A stretch of 64,000 nt of DNA from Rhodococcus erythropolis NBRC 15567 (GCF_001552595.1 NZ_BCRM01000002.1:183831-247830); one strand, 5' to 3'. Shown: positions 27,410 to 36,970, counted from the stretch's first letter. The notes: generated by a model from the sequence alone, not told the origin. Translations and numbers: made by a program.

Positions 27410-27964
27410 ATGAAGAACTCACAAAGCTCCGGCGACCGCAGGTTCGGCCGTCCCGGAGGTTGGCAACAGGCATCGGTTCCCGACGCGAGTGATGCGTCCG
27501 ACTGGTTTGCCGGTCGACTTCCAGATGACTGGTTCACCGGGACCGCCGACGTCCAGGTCGACCGCGAAGAAATCGTCGTGATCGGTGAACTCCCGGCAGT
27601 CGACGGTGGCGAGGCCGCCGCGGACGGAAGGATCTCGCGCTTTCGCGAAACCACGCGCGCCGACCGGATGCGCATCGCCGACGAGGCCGAGGCTCGCTAC
27701 GGACGCAAGGTCGCCTGGGGTGTACGCCTGGACGAAAAGACCGTCCTGTTCACACATCTCGCAGTTCCGGTGATGACACGACTACGTCAGCCCGAACGCA
27801 AGGTTCTCGACACCTTGGTGGACGCGGGAGTTGCTCGCTCGCGAGCGGACGCTCTCATGTGGACAGTCCGGTTGGCGGGCAAGCACAGCGAACAATGGCT
27901 CACGGAACTCCGCGAAGCAATGTCGAAGGTCGACGATCTTCGGTCCGAAGGCCCGAAAATCTGA
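27410..27964 (+). CDS. Conserved hypothetical protein
   Basis: The 184-residue protein has no family that I can name with certainty. The N-terminal 30 residues look disordered. A middle region has a short DREEIVVIGELP strand pair, and GRISRFRETTRADRMRIADEAEARYGRKVAWGV follows in parts. The C-terminal 60 residues (ERKVLDTLVDAGVARSRADA, then WLTELREAM) form a helical unit seen in other actinobacterial proteins. No membrane segment or signal peptide is seen. A GAGGAGA ribosome binding site supports ATG 27410. It is divergent from the PBP gene and converges on hpaI with a 14-base gap. Confidence 0.7.
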   Translation: MKNSQSSGDRRFGRPGGWQQASVPDASDASDWFAGRLPDDWFTGTADVQVDREEIVVIGELPAVDGGEAAADGRISRFRETTRADRMRIADEAEARYGRKVAWGVRLDEKTVLFTHLAVPVMTRLRQPERKVLDTLVDAGVARSRADALMWTVRLAGKHSEQWLTELREAMSKVDDLRSEGPKI

Positions 27965-27978
27965 GGACCGTGCGATTT

Positions 27979-28779
27979 TCAGTAGACCGAGACTTCAACT
28001 CCACGAGTAGCTTTCGGAGCACGATACCTTTCCAACAAGGTCTCACAGCCTCGAACCAGCACCGCGACGTCGGTCCCGATTGCCACGAATCGACAACCGA
28101 GACCGATCGCAAAGTCGGCCACGGCGTCCGACCCCGCCAAAGTTCCCACCGGAACTCCGATTCGTGTGCACTCGTCCACCACGAATCGAAATGCCTCCTG
28201 CACCTGCGGATGCAGCGGCTGTCCGAGATGACCCGACGTCGCAGCGAGGTCCGACAAGCCCACAAAGACAGCGTCGATACCGGCTGTGCCCGCAATATCG
28301 CCGATGTTCGCCACAGCGCCGGGGGTTTCGATCTGCGCGATGAGAGTTATTCCGTCCGCGGAATTTTCGAGGTAGTCGACATCTCTGTTCCATCGTGAGG
28401 CGCGAGCGAGGGCGCTACCGACGCCGCGGTTCCCGAACGGCGGATATCGTGTTGCGGCAACGGCATCCCTCGCCGCTGAACCGGATTCGACCATCGGCAG
28501 CAGTAGCGTTCTCACGCCGATGTCCAGAAGTCTCTTGATATCAACGGCGTCGGTGCTCGGCGGGCGCACGATCGGTTCGACCGCATCAGCTGCAACAGCT
28601 CGCAACTGATCCGCCACCGACCGGAGGTCGTTCGGACCGTGCTCGGAGTCGATCAACACCCAGTCGAACCCGGCCCCGGCGCATATCTCGGCAGTGACCG
28701 CTTCACCGAGCCCGAGCCACAAACCGAGGGCGGGAGCAGTATCGGACCGAAGCGCGACCTTGAACGGCTTGGTTGTCAT
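27979..28779 (-). CDS. hpaI: HpcH/HpaI-family class II aldolase
   Basis: The 266-residue enzyme is expected to cleave 4-hydroxy-2-oxo acids to pyruvate and an aldehyde, as in the last step of homoprotocatechuate-type meta-cleavage. Family motifs are [12 protein letters not shown] (about 38-49) with the acid/base His, PIVRPP with the catalytic Arg, and the metal-binding Glu in [16 protein letters not shown] and in [15 protein letters not shown] 28779 overlaps the end of the hydratase gene upstream, so the two are translated together. A longer upstream frame has no family similarity and was dropped. Confidence 0.88.
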   Translation of the reverse strand: MTTKPFKVALRSDTAPALGLWLGLGEAVTAEICAGAGFDWVLIDSEHGPNDLRSVADQLRAVAADAVEPIVRPPSTDAVDIKRLLDIGVRTLLLPMVESGSAARDAVAATRYPPFGNRGVGSALARASRWNRDVDYLENSADGITLIAQIETPGAVANIGDIAGTAGIDAVFVGLSDLAATSGHLGQPLHPQVQEAFRFVVDECTRIGVPVGTLAGSDAVADFAIGLGCRFVAIGTDVAVLVRGCETLLERYRAPKATRGVEVSVY

Positions 28780-29600
28780 TGTTCCCCTTGTCCGGTCTCG
28801 GCGAACCGACACGAGACGGTGCCGAGCGAGCCGTAGTCGATGTGAAAGGTGTCCCCCGGCTGCGCCTGGATCGGACGGGTGAACGAGCCGGCAAGAATCA
28901 CGTGGCCGGCTTTCAGTCCGACACCGAGACGTCCGAGTTTGTTCGCGAGCCACGCAACACCGATTGCCGGATGATTCAGGACCGCGGCAGCTACTCCGCT
29001 TTCCACGACAACTGCGTTTCGATAGCAGAGCGCTGACACCCAGCGCAGATCGGTCTCGTTCGGTACCACCGGACGCCCACCGAGAATGATTCCGGCGTTC
29101 GCTGCATTGTCCGAGATGGTGTCGAACACTGTTCGTGTTCGACCTGATCCCGGGTCGACCTGCACGATCCGCGCGTCGATGATCTCCACCGCCGGAACGA
29201 CATACCGCGTCGCGTCGAGTACGTCGTACAGTGTGACGCCGGGGCCACTGAGGTCCCGATCGAGGACAAACGCCAGCTCCACCTCCACCCGCGGAACAAT
29301 GAAGCGCCCATTGGGTATCTCGGAACCGTCGGCAAAGAGCATGTCGTCGAGCAGTACCCCGTGGTCAGGTTCGGTGATGTTCGACGCACGCTGCATCACC
29401 TTCGAAGTCAACCCGATCTTGTGACCGATGATCGTCCTGCCCCTGGCAAGCTTTCTCGCGACCCATGCGGTCTGAATTGCATAGGCGTCGTCGAGGTCCA
29501 TCTTCGGATATCCGAGGGAGAGCTGTCCGACCTGCACACCGGACAGCTCTGCTTGGTCGAGTTCTTCGGCGGCGGTCCGTATTTGACGTTCAGTCAGCAT
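28776..29600 (-). CDS. hpaH: 2-oxo-hept-4-ene-1,7-dioate hydratase-like enzyme
   Basis: The 274-residue protein belongs to the MhpD/HpaH hydratase family, which adds water to 2-hydroxy-dienoates before aldol cleavage. Recognisable parts are [14 protein letters not shown] (about 76-89), [15 protein letters not shown] (about 126-140, metal-binding Glu), and AVEIIDARI. It begins at ATG 29600 with an AGCAGGAGCG ribosome binding site and ends inside the aldolase start. Hydratase and aldolase together form the standard end of a meta-cleavage pathway. The matching ring-cleavage dioxygenase and dehydrogenase are not in the window. Confidence 0.88.
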   Translation of the reverse strand: MLTERQIRTAAEELDQAELSGVQVGQLSLGYPKMDLDDAYAIQTAWVARKLARGRTIIGHKIGLTSKVMQRASNITEPDHGVLLDDMLFADGSEIPNGRFIVPRVEVELAFVLDRDLSGPGVTLYDVLDATRYVVPAVEIIDARIVQVDPGSGRTRTVFDTISDNAANAGIILGGRPVVPNETDLRWVSALCYRNAVVVESGVAAAVLNHPAIGVAWLANKLGRLGVGLKAGHVILAGSFTRPIQAQPGDTFHIDYGSLGTVSCRFAETGQGEQ

Positions 29601-29707
29601 GACGCTCCTGCTGTCGAGATTTCTGGGGGAGGTGAGTGCAGCGATCCGCGCGCGAGACGCTTCCGCCGCATTGCCGCGGTCGGCCTGCAGACTTGTAAGC
29701 TCGATTC

Positions 29708-30304
29708 GTGGAAGCGACGGGAACAAATGCCGATCGGCGCGGCGCGGCGGGAACAAATGCCGAGCGCAGCAAACGGACCGCTGATGAAGCTATGGAACCC
29801 GTCCTGGCAATGTTCGACCAGTACGGATCTGCCGACGACCCTGCCGCTGCTCGACTGGGGCTGCTCGCGCTGTGGCTGGCCGACGACATCATCGGTTCGG
29901 TGAACCGAAGCCTCGAACCGTTCGAGATTTCCGAACGAAAGCTCGACGTTCTGCTCATCTTTGCCGCTCAGGCGATCAGCGACACAGACGAGCCATACAT
30001 GCGGCAGACACCGAGCGGCATCTCGGATTACTTCGGGATCTCCCGTGCCAGTGCAACCGGCGTCCTCGACTGGCTCGAGAAGCGCGAATTCGTCGAGCGC
30101 ACTCGGACCGGGACCGACCGCCGGTCCACTCCCATCCAGATCACGGAAATCGGGAAAGGCACTGTCGCGGAGACGGTTCCTGCCTTCGAAGAGGCTTGCC
30201 GTGACCTCCTCGCCCCTCTGTCCGATCGAGACCGAAAAGACCTCGGCCGAATCCTCGGCAAGTGGTGGACTCATTTCAAAGATCCGGACTCGACTGAAGG
30301 CTGA
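29708..30304 (+). CDS. MarR-family regulator
   Basis: The 198-residue protein has a MarR winged helix in its centre: [34 protein letters not shown] in parts, followed by the wing [18 protein letters not shown]. The first 25 residues are unusual. Two 10-residue units starting GTNAD/GTNAE come from a 30-base tandem DNA repeat (29718-29763). TAAGCT (29696-29701) sits 6 bases before the GTG at 29708, and no Shine-Dalgarno is visible, so the start is probably leaderless. It is divergent from hpaH-hpaI and converges on the flavin reductase gene with a 34-base overlap. It likely controls these catabolic genes. Confidence 0.82.
   Translation: MEATGTNADRRGAAGTNAERSKRTADEAMEPVLAMFDQYGSADDPAAARLGLLALWLADDIIGSVNRSLEPFEISERKLDVLLIFAAQAISDTDEPYMRQTPSGISDYFGISRASATGVLDWLEKREFVERTRTGTDRRSTPIQITEIGKGTVAETVPAFEEACRDLLAPLSDRDRKDLGRILGKWWTHFKDPDSTEG
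29718..29763 (+). repeat. 30-base tandem repeat in the marR N-terminus
   Basis: CGGGAACAAATGCCGA occurs at 29718-29733 and again at 29748-29763, exactly 30 bases apart. This keeps the reading frame and duplicates ten residues. Confidence 0.75.
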
Positions 30305-30906
30305 TCGACCCGAGCGAGTCTGAACGGGTCGGAAGTGGTTGTGTACCAACCGCCACCGTGCATTCGCCCCACGAGATCGAGCGAAGCACCGTCGATGTGG
30401 CCTCGGCTCGGATCCAACACGTGCTCGTCGTCGACATGTGCGGTCGTGATCTCGCCGACCACGATCGATCGCCCGTAGCCGATCGACAACGTCTGTTGTT
30501 CCACGCATTCCAACGAAACTGGTGCTCTTGCCAACCGAGGGGGCGCAATGCTCTGTGAAGCAACCAGTTCCAGACCCGCGACAGCCGTTTCGTCGACTGC
30601 GGCTGGATAGTCTCCGGCGGTGATATTCATACTCTCGACAGACTCGAGATCTACAAGATTGATCACGAACTCACCTGTGTAGCCGATATTTCGAGCAGTA
30701 TCCTTCGGAATTCCCTCACGAGCGCCGATCCCGATGCACACGAGCGGTGGCGTTCCCGACATCAGATTGAAGAACGAGAACGGGGCGGCGTTCACCGAGC
30801 CCCTGACGTCCACCGTCGTGATCCAGGCTATCGGTCTCGGAACGATGAGGGAGGCGAGGAGGTTGTAGCGAGACTTCGGTGCCATCTCCCCCACGTCGAA
30901 AATCAT
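30271..30906 (-). CDS. Flavin reductase-like FMN-binding protein
   Basis: The 211-residue protein has the split-barrel flavin reductase fold: YNLLASLIVPRPIAWITTVD (about 14-33), VNAAPFSFFNLMSGTPPLV (about 38-56), and DTARNIGYTGEFVINLV. The C-terminal part with AHVDDEHVL and MHGGGWY matches the HpaC-like/DIM6 group. It may supply reduced FMN to an oxygenase or use flavin for its own chemistry. It overlaps the VOC gene upstream by 4 bases (ATGA type), so the two are an operon. Its end overlaps the marR end by 34 bases. Confidence 0.85.
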   Translation of the reverse strand: MIFDVGEMAPKSRYNLLASLIVPRPIAWITTVDVRGSVNAAPFSFFNLMSGTPPLVCIGIGAREGIPKDTARNIGYTGEFVINLVDLESVESMNITAGDYPAAVDETAVAGLELVASQSIAPPRLARAPVSLECVEQQTLSIGYGRSIVVGEITTAHVDDEHVLDPSRGHIDGASLDLVGRMHGGGWYTTTSDPFRLARVDQPSVESGSLK

Positions 30907-31358
30907 TCGTTCGCACCGGCCGCGGGCTGGGCGCGCAGGCTCTTACGGCATCTGCACAATCCGACCTGGTGGAGTTCGACGAGGTTGCCGGCCGGGTCAC
31001 GCACGAACAACTGCTTGAGGTCGGGCGAGGCGACGTTGTCCAGAGCAAAGTACTCAACACCGAGCTTGTCCAGTTCACGTTCGGCGGCCCCGATGTCAGC
31101 GACCGCGAGCGCTATGTGATTTTCCACCGGATCCTTGCCCGGCCCCTTGCTGTAGGGCGAAGGTCCGTCGCTACCGAGAAGATGAATCTGCACGTCACTC
31201 GGAATATCGAGGAAGTAACCATGAATGCCGGGAATGTGCCAGCGTCCCGCATCCTGGGTCAGATTGAGAACGTCCCGGTAGTAGTCGCGGGTTCGGTCGG
31301 CGATGTCATTCCCCATCCCCAACCCGATGTGATGCAACTCGAGTACCTCTACGGCCAT
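30903..31358 (-). CDS. VOC-superfamily (glyoxalase/dioxygenase-like) protein
   Basis: The 151-residue protein has two beta-alpha-beta-beta-beta modules. Possible metal ligands are the His of LELHHIGLG (about residue 9), the His of ENHIALAVAD (about 80) and the Glu of NLVELHQVG (about 126). That is the His-His-Glu pattern of glyoxalase-like enzymes and extradiol dioxygenases. The AGGGAGGAAAT ribosome binding site supports ATG 31358. It is the first gene of an operon with the flavin reductase, and lies near the hydratase/aldolase pair, so a role in aromatic compound breakdown is plausible but unproven. Confidence 0.82.
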   Translation of the reverse strand: MAVEVLELHHIGLGMGNDIADRTRDYYRDVLNLTQDAGRWHIPGIHGYFLDIPSDVQIHLLGSDGPSPYSKGPGKDPVENHIALAVADIGAAERELDKLGVEYFALDNVASPDLKQLFVRDPAGNLVELHQVGLCRCRKSLRAQPAAGANE

Positions 31359-31391
31359 GATTTCCTCCCTGATACTTGCTCGCATATTTAG

Positions 31392-31404
31392 TATGGCAGC
31401 CATA
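31392..31404. promoter_or_regulatory. Palindrome upstream of the VOC-flavin reductase operon
   Basis: TATGGCAGCCATA is a perfect 13-base palindrome about a central A. It lies 34-46 bases upstream of the VOC start, overlapping the likely promoter, and its size and symmetry suit a MarR dimer. Confidence 0.5.
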
Positions 31405-31424
31405 TCATCTGGCAGGCGTAACAA

Positions 31425-31639
31425 TGCCGATGCGTTTGCCTATTGTCAAGATCACAAGGAGCCGGACTCGAATAACCCATTGCACCGCCAGGTCGACCGC
31501 GTTAGCCTGGAACACGAATCATTCCCGACAGAACAGGAAACGGGCCGTTGCTCCTCTAGAGGTTCATCACGCGAAGGCACTCGCACCCATCAGCAATTGC
31601 TGAGCCGGGCGCACAGTCCAAGCACCCTCTGGAGTACTC
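31425..31639 (+). other. Leader region of the ABC-F gene
   Basis: This stretch of about 215 bases holds no confident gene. It contains the perfect palindrome TCAGCAATTGCTGA (31590-31603) and a possible four-codon mini-frame TTG CTC CTC TAG (31550-31561) preceded by AGGAAACGGG. ABC-F resistance genes are often controlled by such leaders, but here this is only suggestive. Confidence 0.3.
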
Positions 31640-33241
31640 ATGACCCAATCCCATCCTTCTCTGTCGCTCTCGGATCTCACCTTCATCTGGCCGGACGGCG
31701 AATCAGTCTTTTCCCGCACCAATTTTGTATTCCCCAGTGGCCGTGTCGGTCTCGTGGGACTTAACGGATCGGGAAAGTCGACTCTGCTGCGATTGATCGC
31801 GGGAGAGCTCTCACCGGAATCCGGATCCGTGACCGCTTCCGGCGAGGTCGGCTGCCTCCGCCAAGACATCACACTCGATCCGAGTGTTCGGGTGGACGGC
31901 ATCCTCGGTATCCACGAACTACGAAACGCATTGCACCGCATCGAAACCGGCGACGGATCCGAGTCCGATTTTGCACTCGTCGACAACAACTGGGATATCG
32001 AGGAGAGCGCTCTCTCCACCTTGCATCGACTCGGCCTCGAGAAGGTAGTTCCGGATACCGCAGCATTGAGCCGAACCGTCGGCACCCTCTCCGGCGGGGA
32101 GACCGTCCTACTCGGCTTGACCGCAACACTGCTGAAGAATCCGCAGGTGCTACTCCTCGACGAGCCGACCAACAACCTGGACCGCGACGCTCGATCACGA
32201 GTTCATGCTGCAGTCCAACAGTTTCCGGGAACCGTACTGATCGTCAGCCACGACCGGGAACTGCTCGACACCGCGGAGTACACGGTCGAACTACGTCGGG
32301 GGGATCTACGCGTGTTCGGCGGCAACTACTCGCACTACCAGGAGGTCGTGACCGCTGAGCAGGAAAACGCACTCGCCACTGTTCGCGACGCCAAGGCCGA
32401 TCTGGCGAAGCAGAGCCGCGAGCTGATCGACGCTCGAACAAAACTGGACCGACGTAAGCGCTATGGGCAGAAGATGTTCGAGAACAAGCGGGTGCCACTG
32501 ATTATCGCGCAGGAACGAAAACGCCAAGCCCAAGTTTCGGCCGGAAAGCTGGCCCTCAACCATATCGGGAAGGTGGACGAGGCCAAGTCCGCCCTGTCGG
32601 AGGCAGAGGAACTCCTTCGAGACGATCGCGAGATTCGCCTGGACCTTCCTGCTACAGAGGTTCATCCGGGGCAGCAGGTTGCGCGGCTCGCCGAGGTGAC
32701 GTTGCGGAGCGGCCAAGTGGTGTCGCTCCAGATCACCGGGCCGGAGCGGATTGCGCTACTGGGGCGCAACGGAATCGGCAAGACAACGTTGCTCGATGCA
32801 CTCGCTGCGTCGACTCCGTTCGTAGCCTCTCGTGCGCTCCCCCAACGTCTCGACGTGTTCGACGAGGATCTCTCGGTGGCGGACAACGTCGCTTTGGCCG
32901 CGCCACATGCAACAGCCGAGGAAATTCGTGGGCAGTTGGCACGGTTCCTTTTCCGGGGAGCGGATTCCGACGTGTTGGCTTCTGCGCTCTCCGGCGGTGA
33001 ACGATTGCGCGCGGCGTTAGCGACGATCCTTCTGGCCGAACCCGCGCCCCAGCTGCTTCTTCTCGACGAGCCGACCAACAACCTGGACCTACCGAGTCTC
33101 ACCCACCTCACGCAGGCACTTTCCGATTTCCGCGGTGCCATCGTGGTGGTGAGTCACGATCTGCCGTTCCTGCGCGACATCGGCATAACGCGGTGGATCA
33201 GCATGGACGAGAATGGTATTCAGGACATCGATCCCGAGTAG
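31640..33241 (+). CDS. ABC-F ATPase, possible ribosome protection/antibiotic resistance factor
   Basis: The 533-residue protein has two ABC domains and no membrane segments, as in the ABC-F family that acts on ribosomes. Domain 1 has Walker [10 protein letters not shown], signature LSGGE and Walker [12 protein letters not shown]. Domain 2 has Walker [17 protein letters not shown] and [12 protein letters not shown] charged helical linker (about 235-330) between them carries the [14 protein letters not shown] region and would reach into the ribosome. Members may give macrolide, lincosamide or pleuromutilin resistance, or regulate translation, and sequence alone does not decide. A glycosyltransferase of the macrolide type occurs 7 kb downstream. 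Confidence 0.88.
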   Translation: MTQSHPSLSLSDLTFIWPDGESVFSRTNFVFPSGRVGLVGLNGSGKSTLLRLIAGELSPESGSVTASGEVGCLRQDITLDPSVRVDGILGIHELRNALHRIETGDGSESDFALVDNNWDIEESALSTLHRLGLEKVVPDTAALSRTVGTLSGGETVLLGLTATLLKNPQVLLLDEPTNNLDRDARSRVHAAVQQFPGTVLIVSHDRELLDTAEYTVELRRGDLRVFGGNYSHYQEVVTAEQENALATVRDAKADLAKQSRELIDARTKLDRRKRYGQKMFENKRVPLIIAQERKRQAQVSAGKLALNHIGKVDEAKSALSEAEELLRDDREIRLDLPATEVHPGQQVARLAEVTLRSGQVVSLQITGPERIALLGRNGIGKTTLLDALAASTPFVASRALPQRLDVFDEDLSVADNVALAAPHATAEEIRGQLARFLFRGADSDVLASALSGGERLRAALATILLAEPAPQLLLLDEPTNNLDLPSLTHLTQALSDFRGAIVVVSHDLPFLRDIGITRWISMDENGIQDIDPE

Positions 33242-33292
33242 GCCGACGGTTGACGCTATCGGTGCGAGACGGTCTGGCCTTACTGTGGGGCG

Positions 33293-33832
33293 ATGTGCCT
33301 TCACCTCGACGCAACCGCCGCGCTGTCGATCGCAGGTTGGGTTCGCGGAGAACCTACTCGATCGGCCTCTGCCCCAGTTCCGCAACCGCTGGTCGGCGTT
33401 TGTGATCAACTCATCGTGTGGGCGAGTTCGTTCTCCGTACTTGCCAGTTCCGACGACCAGGTGTGGTTTCTCTCGGCGGAGAACTATGCCGGTGGAGTCG
33501 GCGTCAGTGATGAGGCGTTTCCTTGGAATGCGTTCCGGCACGAGAGCCTGGCGGTCGCTTCCGGGCCGGCTGAGCGCGCGGCGATCAACGCCTTCTGGTC
33601 CACTCACCTCCCGATTCTGCTGTCGGTACGCAATGGGTACGAGTACCTGGCGCTCACACCGGACGGTCAGGTTGTCCGTGGAGGAGAGCCTGAGTTCGAG
33701 GAGGTCACCGTCGTTGCCACTGATTTCGAGGCTCTGCTTCGGGGCATAGCCGCAGGCGTCAGCACGGCAGACCCCTTCACCGATGCATTGCTTGGAACAG
33801 TGGGTACTGCCCGGCCGGGCAGTGACCGGTAG
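33293..33832 (+). CDS. Hypothetical protein
   Basis: This frame of 179 residues has no family that I recognise with confidence. It is predicted to be soluble. A central part (FPWNAFRHESLAVASGPAER) and the C-terminal segment GYEYLALTPDGQVVRGGEPEFEE, followed by VVATDFEALL, look like a folded alpha/beta domain and recall the SUKH/SMI1-type proteins. The ATG has only a weak G-rich upstream site (GGGGCG). Codon use matches neighbouring genes, and the only longer frame opposite it gives no family match. Confidence 0.55.
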   Translation: MCLHLDATAALSIAGWVRGEPTRSASAPVPQPLVGVCDQLIVWASSFSVLASSDDQVWFLSAENYAGGVGVSDEAFPWNAFRHESLAVASGPAERAAINAFWSTHLPILLSVRNGYEYLALTPDGQVVRGGEPEFEEVTVVATDFEALLRGIAAGVSTADPFTDALLGTVGTARPGSDR

Positions 33833-33951
33833 CTCTGAGGGAGGCCGAGTTGATTGCTCGACTGGTCGTGAAAGTTCACGGCATCCGTCGGAATGGCTCC
33901 GGACGACTACTCGAGTTCGTGTGCGCAGTAGCTGGCACCCATACTGGACGG

Positions 33952-34746
33952 GTGTTGCACGACGTGAGAAATCCGGTGGACGGTGCGCGGATCGCCTATC
34001 AGATCGTGGGCGATGGCCCACCCCTGTTGATGGTGCACGGCACAGCGTTGTCGCGCTCCATCTGGCGTGGCTTCGGGTACGTCAAGGCGCTCCAGGAACA
34101 GTATCGTCTGATCCTCGTCGACATGCGGGGTCACGGACGCAGTGACAAACCACACGACTCCGATTCGTATGCAATGGATCTGGTGGTCGGCGACCTCCTG
34201 GAGATCCTCGACACGGAGTCTCCGTTCGAACCGGCTCACGTCCTCGGATACTCGTTCGGCGGGCGCTCGGTGATGTCGCTGACTGTCGAGCACTCCGAAC
34301 GGGTGCGATCGCTGACCGTCGGGGGCGGTAGTAGCCGGCCGATGACGGGGGCGTTCGACGCATTGTTCTTCCCAGGCTGCATCGACGCACTCGAAAGCGG
34401 CGGTATCGAGGGGTTTCTGAGCGGTTGGGGCGCGAGGCGCGGCAAACCGGTGGATCCTCAGACTGCGACTGCCTTTCGAATCAACGATGCCCTCGCACTC
34501 GCGGCCTACATGCGCCGGGCCGAGAAGGAGCAGGGCATCGACGACGCCGTGCTTCAACGGATCACCACACCGGCGTTGTTGTTCGTCGGATCGAGAGATC
34601 GCGAGCGCCTGCCGGATACCGAGCATCTCGCGTCGCTGATCCCGGACAGTGCCTTGACTGTGATCGAGGGGGCTGATCACGCGAGCGCAGTCGCGGACTC
34701 CGAAGCTGTGCTGCGTGCGCTCGTTCCGTTCCTGAGCCGACAGTAG
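33952..34746 (+). CDS. Alpha/beta hydrolase
   Basis: The 264-residue enzyme has the alpha/beta-hydrolase fold. The oxyanion-hole motif MVHGTA, the nucleophile elbow GYSFGGRS, the acidic residue after VGSRDRERLP and the His in EGADHAS are all present. The substrate is unknown. CATACT (33940-33945) lies 6 bases before the GTG at 33952, which suggests a leaderless start. A TTG at 33850 with GGGAGG upstream would add 34 residues with no family similarity. It converges on the copper ATPase gene with an 18-base gap. Confidence 0.8.
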   Translation: MLHDVRNPVDGARIAYQIVGDGPPLLMVHGTALSRSIWRGFGYVKALQEQYRLILVDMRGHGRSDKPHDSDSYAMDLVVGDLLEILDTESPFEPAHVLGYSFGGRSVMSLTVEHSERVRSLTVGGGSSRPMTGAFDALFFPGCIDALESGGIEGFLSGWGARRGKPVDPQTATAFRINDALALAAYMRRAEKEQGIDDAVLQRITTPALLFVGSRDRERLPDTEHLASLIPDSALTVIEGADHASAVADSEAVLRALVPFLSRQ

Positions 34747-34764
34747 TCCAGCTTCATCCGCTCA

Positions 34765-36858
34765 CTACTGCGGTGTGAGCACTCTCGACTCGAACGCGGT
34801 CACCGGTGGTTGCCGCAAGTCCAAGCGTCGCAGCAACTGGGCATTCGCGGCAACGACCACAGTGGATACCGACATCAGGATTGCTCCGACCTCCATCGGC
34901 AGCACAAACCCGACGGGCGCCAGTACTCCCGCAGCGAGGGGAACCGAGATCGCGTTGTATCCCGCTGCCCACCAGAGGTTCTGAACCATCTTGCGGTAGG
35001 TGGCGCGGGACAGCTCGATGACCGAGCTCACCGAACGCGGATCATCGCTGGCCAGAACAACTCCCGCCGATGCGATCGCCACGTCGGTTCCGGCACCGAT
35101 CGCGATACCCACATCCGCCTGGGCGAGTGCCGGCGCATCGTTGACCCCGTCACCGACCATCGCCACGCGGTGGCCCGCAGCCTGAAGCCGAGATACCTGC
35201 GCGCCCTTGTCCTGAGGAAGCACCTCGGCGAAGACCTCGTCAATTCCGAGTCTGCGGGCGACCGAATAAGCCACGGCCTCCGCGTCTCCGGTGACCATGG
35301 CCACTCGAACACCGCGAGCGTGGAGGGCGTCGACGGCCAATGCTGATTCCGGGCGAATCTCGTCGGCCAATGCCAATGCGCCGATTACCTTCTCGTCACG
35401 CACTACATGCAGGACCGTCGACCCGTCACTGAGCCACTCTTCGGTCCCCGGGATCGCTGTGGCCCCGACCGATCTCAACATCCCCGGTCCGCCGACACCG
35501 ACGCGTGCGCCGCCGACGTCCGCAGCAACCCCGATTCCGTTGTGCGCCTGAAAGTCGGAACCCGAAGTGAATTCGAGCGACAACTCCCGCGCTGCTGCGA
35601 CGACGGCGCGCCCGAGTGGATGTTCGCTGTCGAATTCGACGGCAGCTGCTGCGCTGAGAACTTCGTCGTCGGAGTACCCGTCGACGCCGCGCACACCGAC
35701 CACTGCGGGCTCCCCCTTGGTGAGAGTGCCGGTCTTGTCGAAGAGAACGGTGTCTACGTTGCGCATCGCCTCGAGGGCCATGCGGTCGGTGATCAGAATC
35801 CCAGCCCGAGCTGCTCGTTCCGTCGCGATGGAGACGACCAGCGGAATCGCCAACCCGAGCGCGTGCGGGCAGGCGATCACCAGAACGGTGATCGTCCGGG
35901 TGACTGCGCTCTCCGGTGTGCCCCAGATACTCCAGGCGATCGCGGTCAGCACTGCCGCGCCCAGTGCGTACCAGAACAGCAGAGCAGCGGCCTTGTCCGC
36001 CAACACCTGAGCACGACTCGACGAGTTCTGGGCCTGTTCGACCAGGCGCCGAATACCGGCGAGCGCGGTGTCTTCTCCCACAGCGGTGACTCGAAGCCGA
36101 AGTGCCGAGTCGGTGGCTACGGTGCCGGCCACCACCTGATCTCCGACAGTCCGCCGGACGGTCTTCGACTCGCCCGTGATCATGGATTCGTCCATGTCGG
36201 CGCTTCCCTCGACGACCGTTCCGTCCGAGGGAACGCGGGCGCCGGGACGAACTATCACCAGGTCGCCGGTGGCCAGAGCTGCGGTGGGCACGGTTTCCAC
36301 CGACTCCCCCACCACCCGTTCGGCCTCGTCGGGCAGCAAAGCGGCAAGCGAATCCAAGGCGCTCGATGTCTGACTGAGCGAACGCATCTCGATCCAGTGA
36401 CCCAACAACATGATCACGATCAGAAGCGCGAGCTCCCACCAGAAATCAAGAGTGTGATCCACCCAGTGCAGACTTGCAGCCCAAGAAGCGAAGAAGGCAA
36501 CGGTGATGGCAAGTGCGATCAGAAGCATCATTCCGGGTTGCCGAGAACGTATTTCGGCGACAGCGCCGGTGAGGAACGGCTTGCCTCCCCAGAGGTACAT
36601 CACGGTGCCGAGCACCGGTGAGATCCATTCCACCAGAGAGTTTTCCGGCAATGTGTACCCGACCAGATCAGCGAACATCGCATCTGCCGCAACAACCGGA
36701 ACTGCGATTACCAGCATGACTGCGAACAACGTCCGGAACTGTGCGACATGATCCGCGTGACCACCGTGTGCACCGTGCTCCATCTGGCTATGGTCCATCG
36801 CGCTATGGTCCGTCTCGCTATGGTCCGTCTCGCTATGGTCCATCTGACTGTGATCCAT
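34765..36858 (-). CDS. copB: CopB-type copper/silver P-type ATPase with His-rich N-terminus
   Basis: The 697-residue P1B ATPase exports copper or silver ions. The metal-selectivity motif is CPH (VIACPHALGLA), as in CopB-type pumps, instead of CPC. The actuator motif ITGES, the phosphorylation site DKTGTLTKG, the SEHPLG nucleotide motif and the hinge MVGDGVNDAPAL are intact. Eight helices are predicted. The first 35 residues are His/Met/Asp repeats (MDHSQMDHSETDHS and further copies), which replace a CxxC domain and probably bind metal. The gene lies downstream of a DUF305 lipoprotein and near a divergent two-component system that may regulate both. Confidence 0.92.
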   Translation of the reverse strand: MDHSQMDHSETDHSETDHSAMDHSQMEHGAHGGHADHVAQFRTLFAVMLVIAVPVVAADAMFADLVGYTLPENSLVEWISPVLGTVMYLWGGKPFLTGAVAEIRSRQPGMMLLIALAITVAFFASWAASLHWVDHTLDFWWELALLIVIMLLGHWIEMRSLSQTSSALDSLAALLPDEAERVVGESVETVPTAALATGDLVIVRPGARVPSDGTVVEGSADMDESMITGESKTVRRTVGDQVVAGTVATDSALRLRVTAVGEDTALAGIRRLVEQAQNSSSRAQVLADKAAALLFWYALGAAVLTAIAWSIWGTPESAVTRTITVLVIACPHALGLAIPLVVSIATERAARAGILITDRMALEAMRNVDTVLFDKTGTLTKGEPAVVGVRGVDGYSDDEVLSAAAAVEFDSEHPLGRAVVAAARELSLEFTSGSDFQAHNGIGVAADVGGARVGVGGPGMLRSVGATAIPGTEEWLSDGSTVLHVVRDEKVIGALALADEIRPESALAVDALHARGVRVAMVTGDAEAVAYSVARRLGIDEVFAEVLPQDKGAQVSRLQAAGHRVAMVGDGVNDAPALAQADVGIAIGAGTDVAIASAGVVLASDDPRSVSSVIELSRATYRKMVQNLWWAAGYNAISVPLAAGVLAPVGFVLPMEVGAILMSVSTVVVAANAQLLRRLDLRQPPVTAFESRVLTPQ
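36775..36858 (-). repeat. Tandem repeat coding for the His/Met-rich ATPase N-terminus
   Basis: About five imperfect 15-base units encode DHSxM/T pentapeptides at the start of the copper ATPase. The units CGCTATGGTC and CTCGCTATGGTCCGT recur nearly exactly, so the copy number could change by slippage. Confidence 0.75.
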
Positions 36859-36970
36859 GTGGCGGTCATCCCCTCGCGTGTGATTTCGGCACTGCAGCGG
36901 TCAAACCATCAGCCTCGAACGTATGCCCGACTCGGCCACCGAGCAAGGTCACGCGGCCGAGGTCAACCGT

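Noticed and set aside
33850..33951. TTG start for the alpha/beta hydrolase with a good upstream GGGAGG
   Set aside because: It would add 34 residues unlike the family N-terminus. The GTG at 33952 with a -10-like box fits better, but the choice is not certain.
36775..36858. CRISPR-like array
   Set aside because: The repeated units are contiguous, coding and lack spacers. They encode the His-rich N-terminus of the ATPase.
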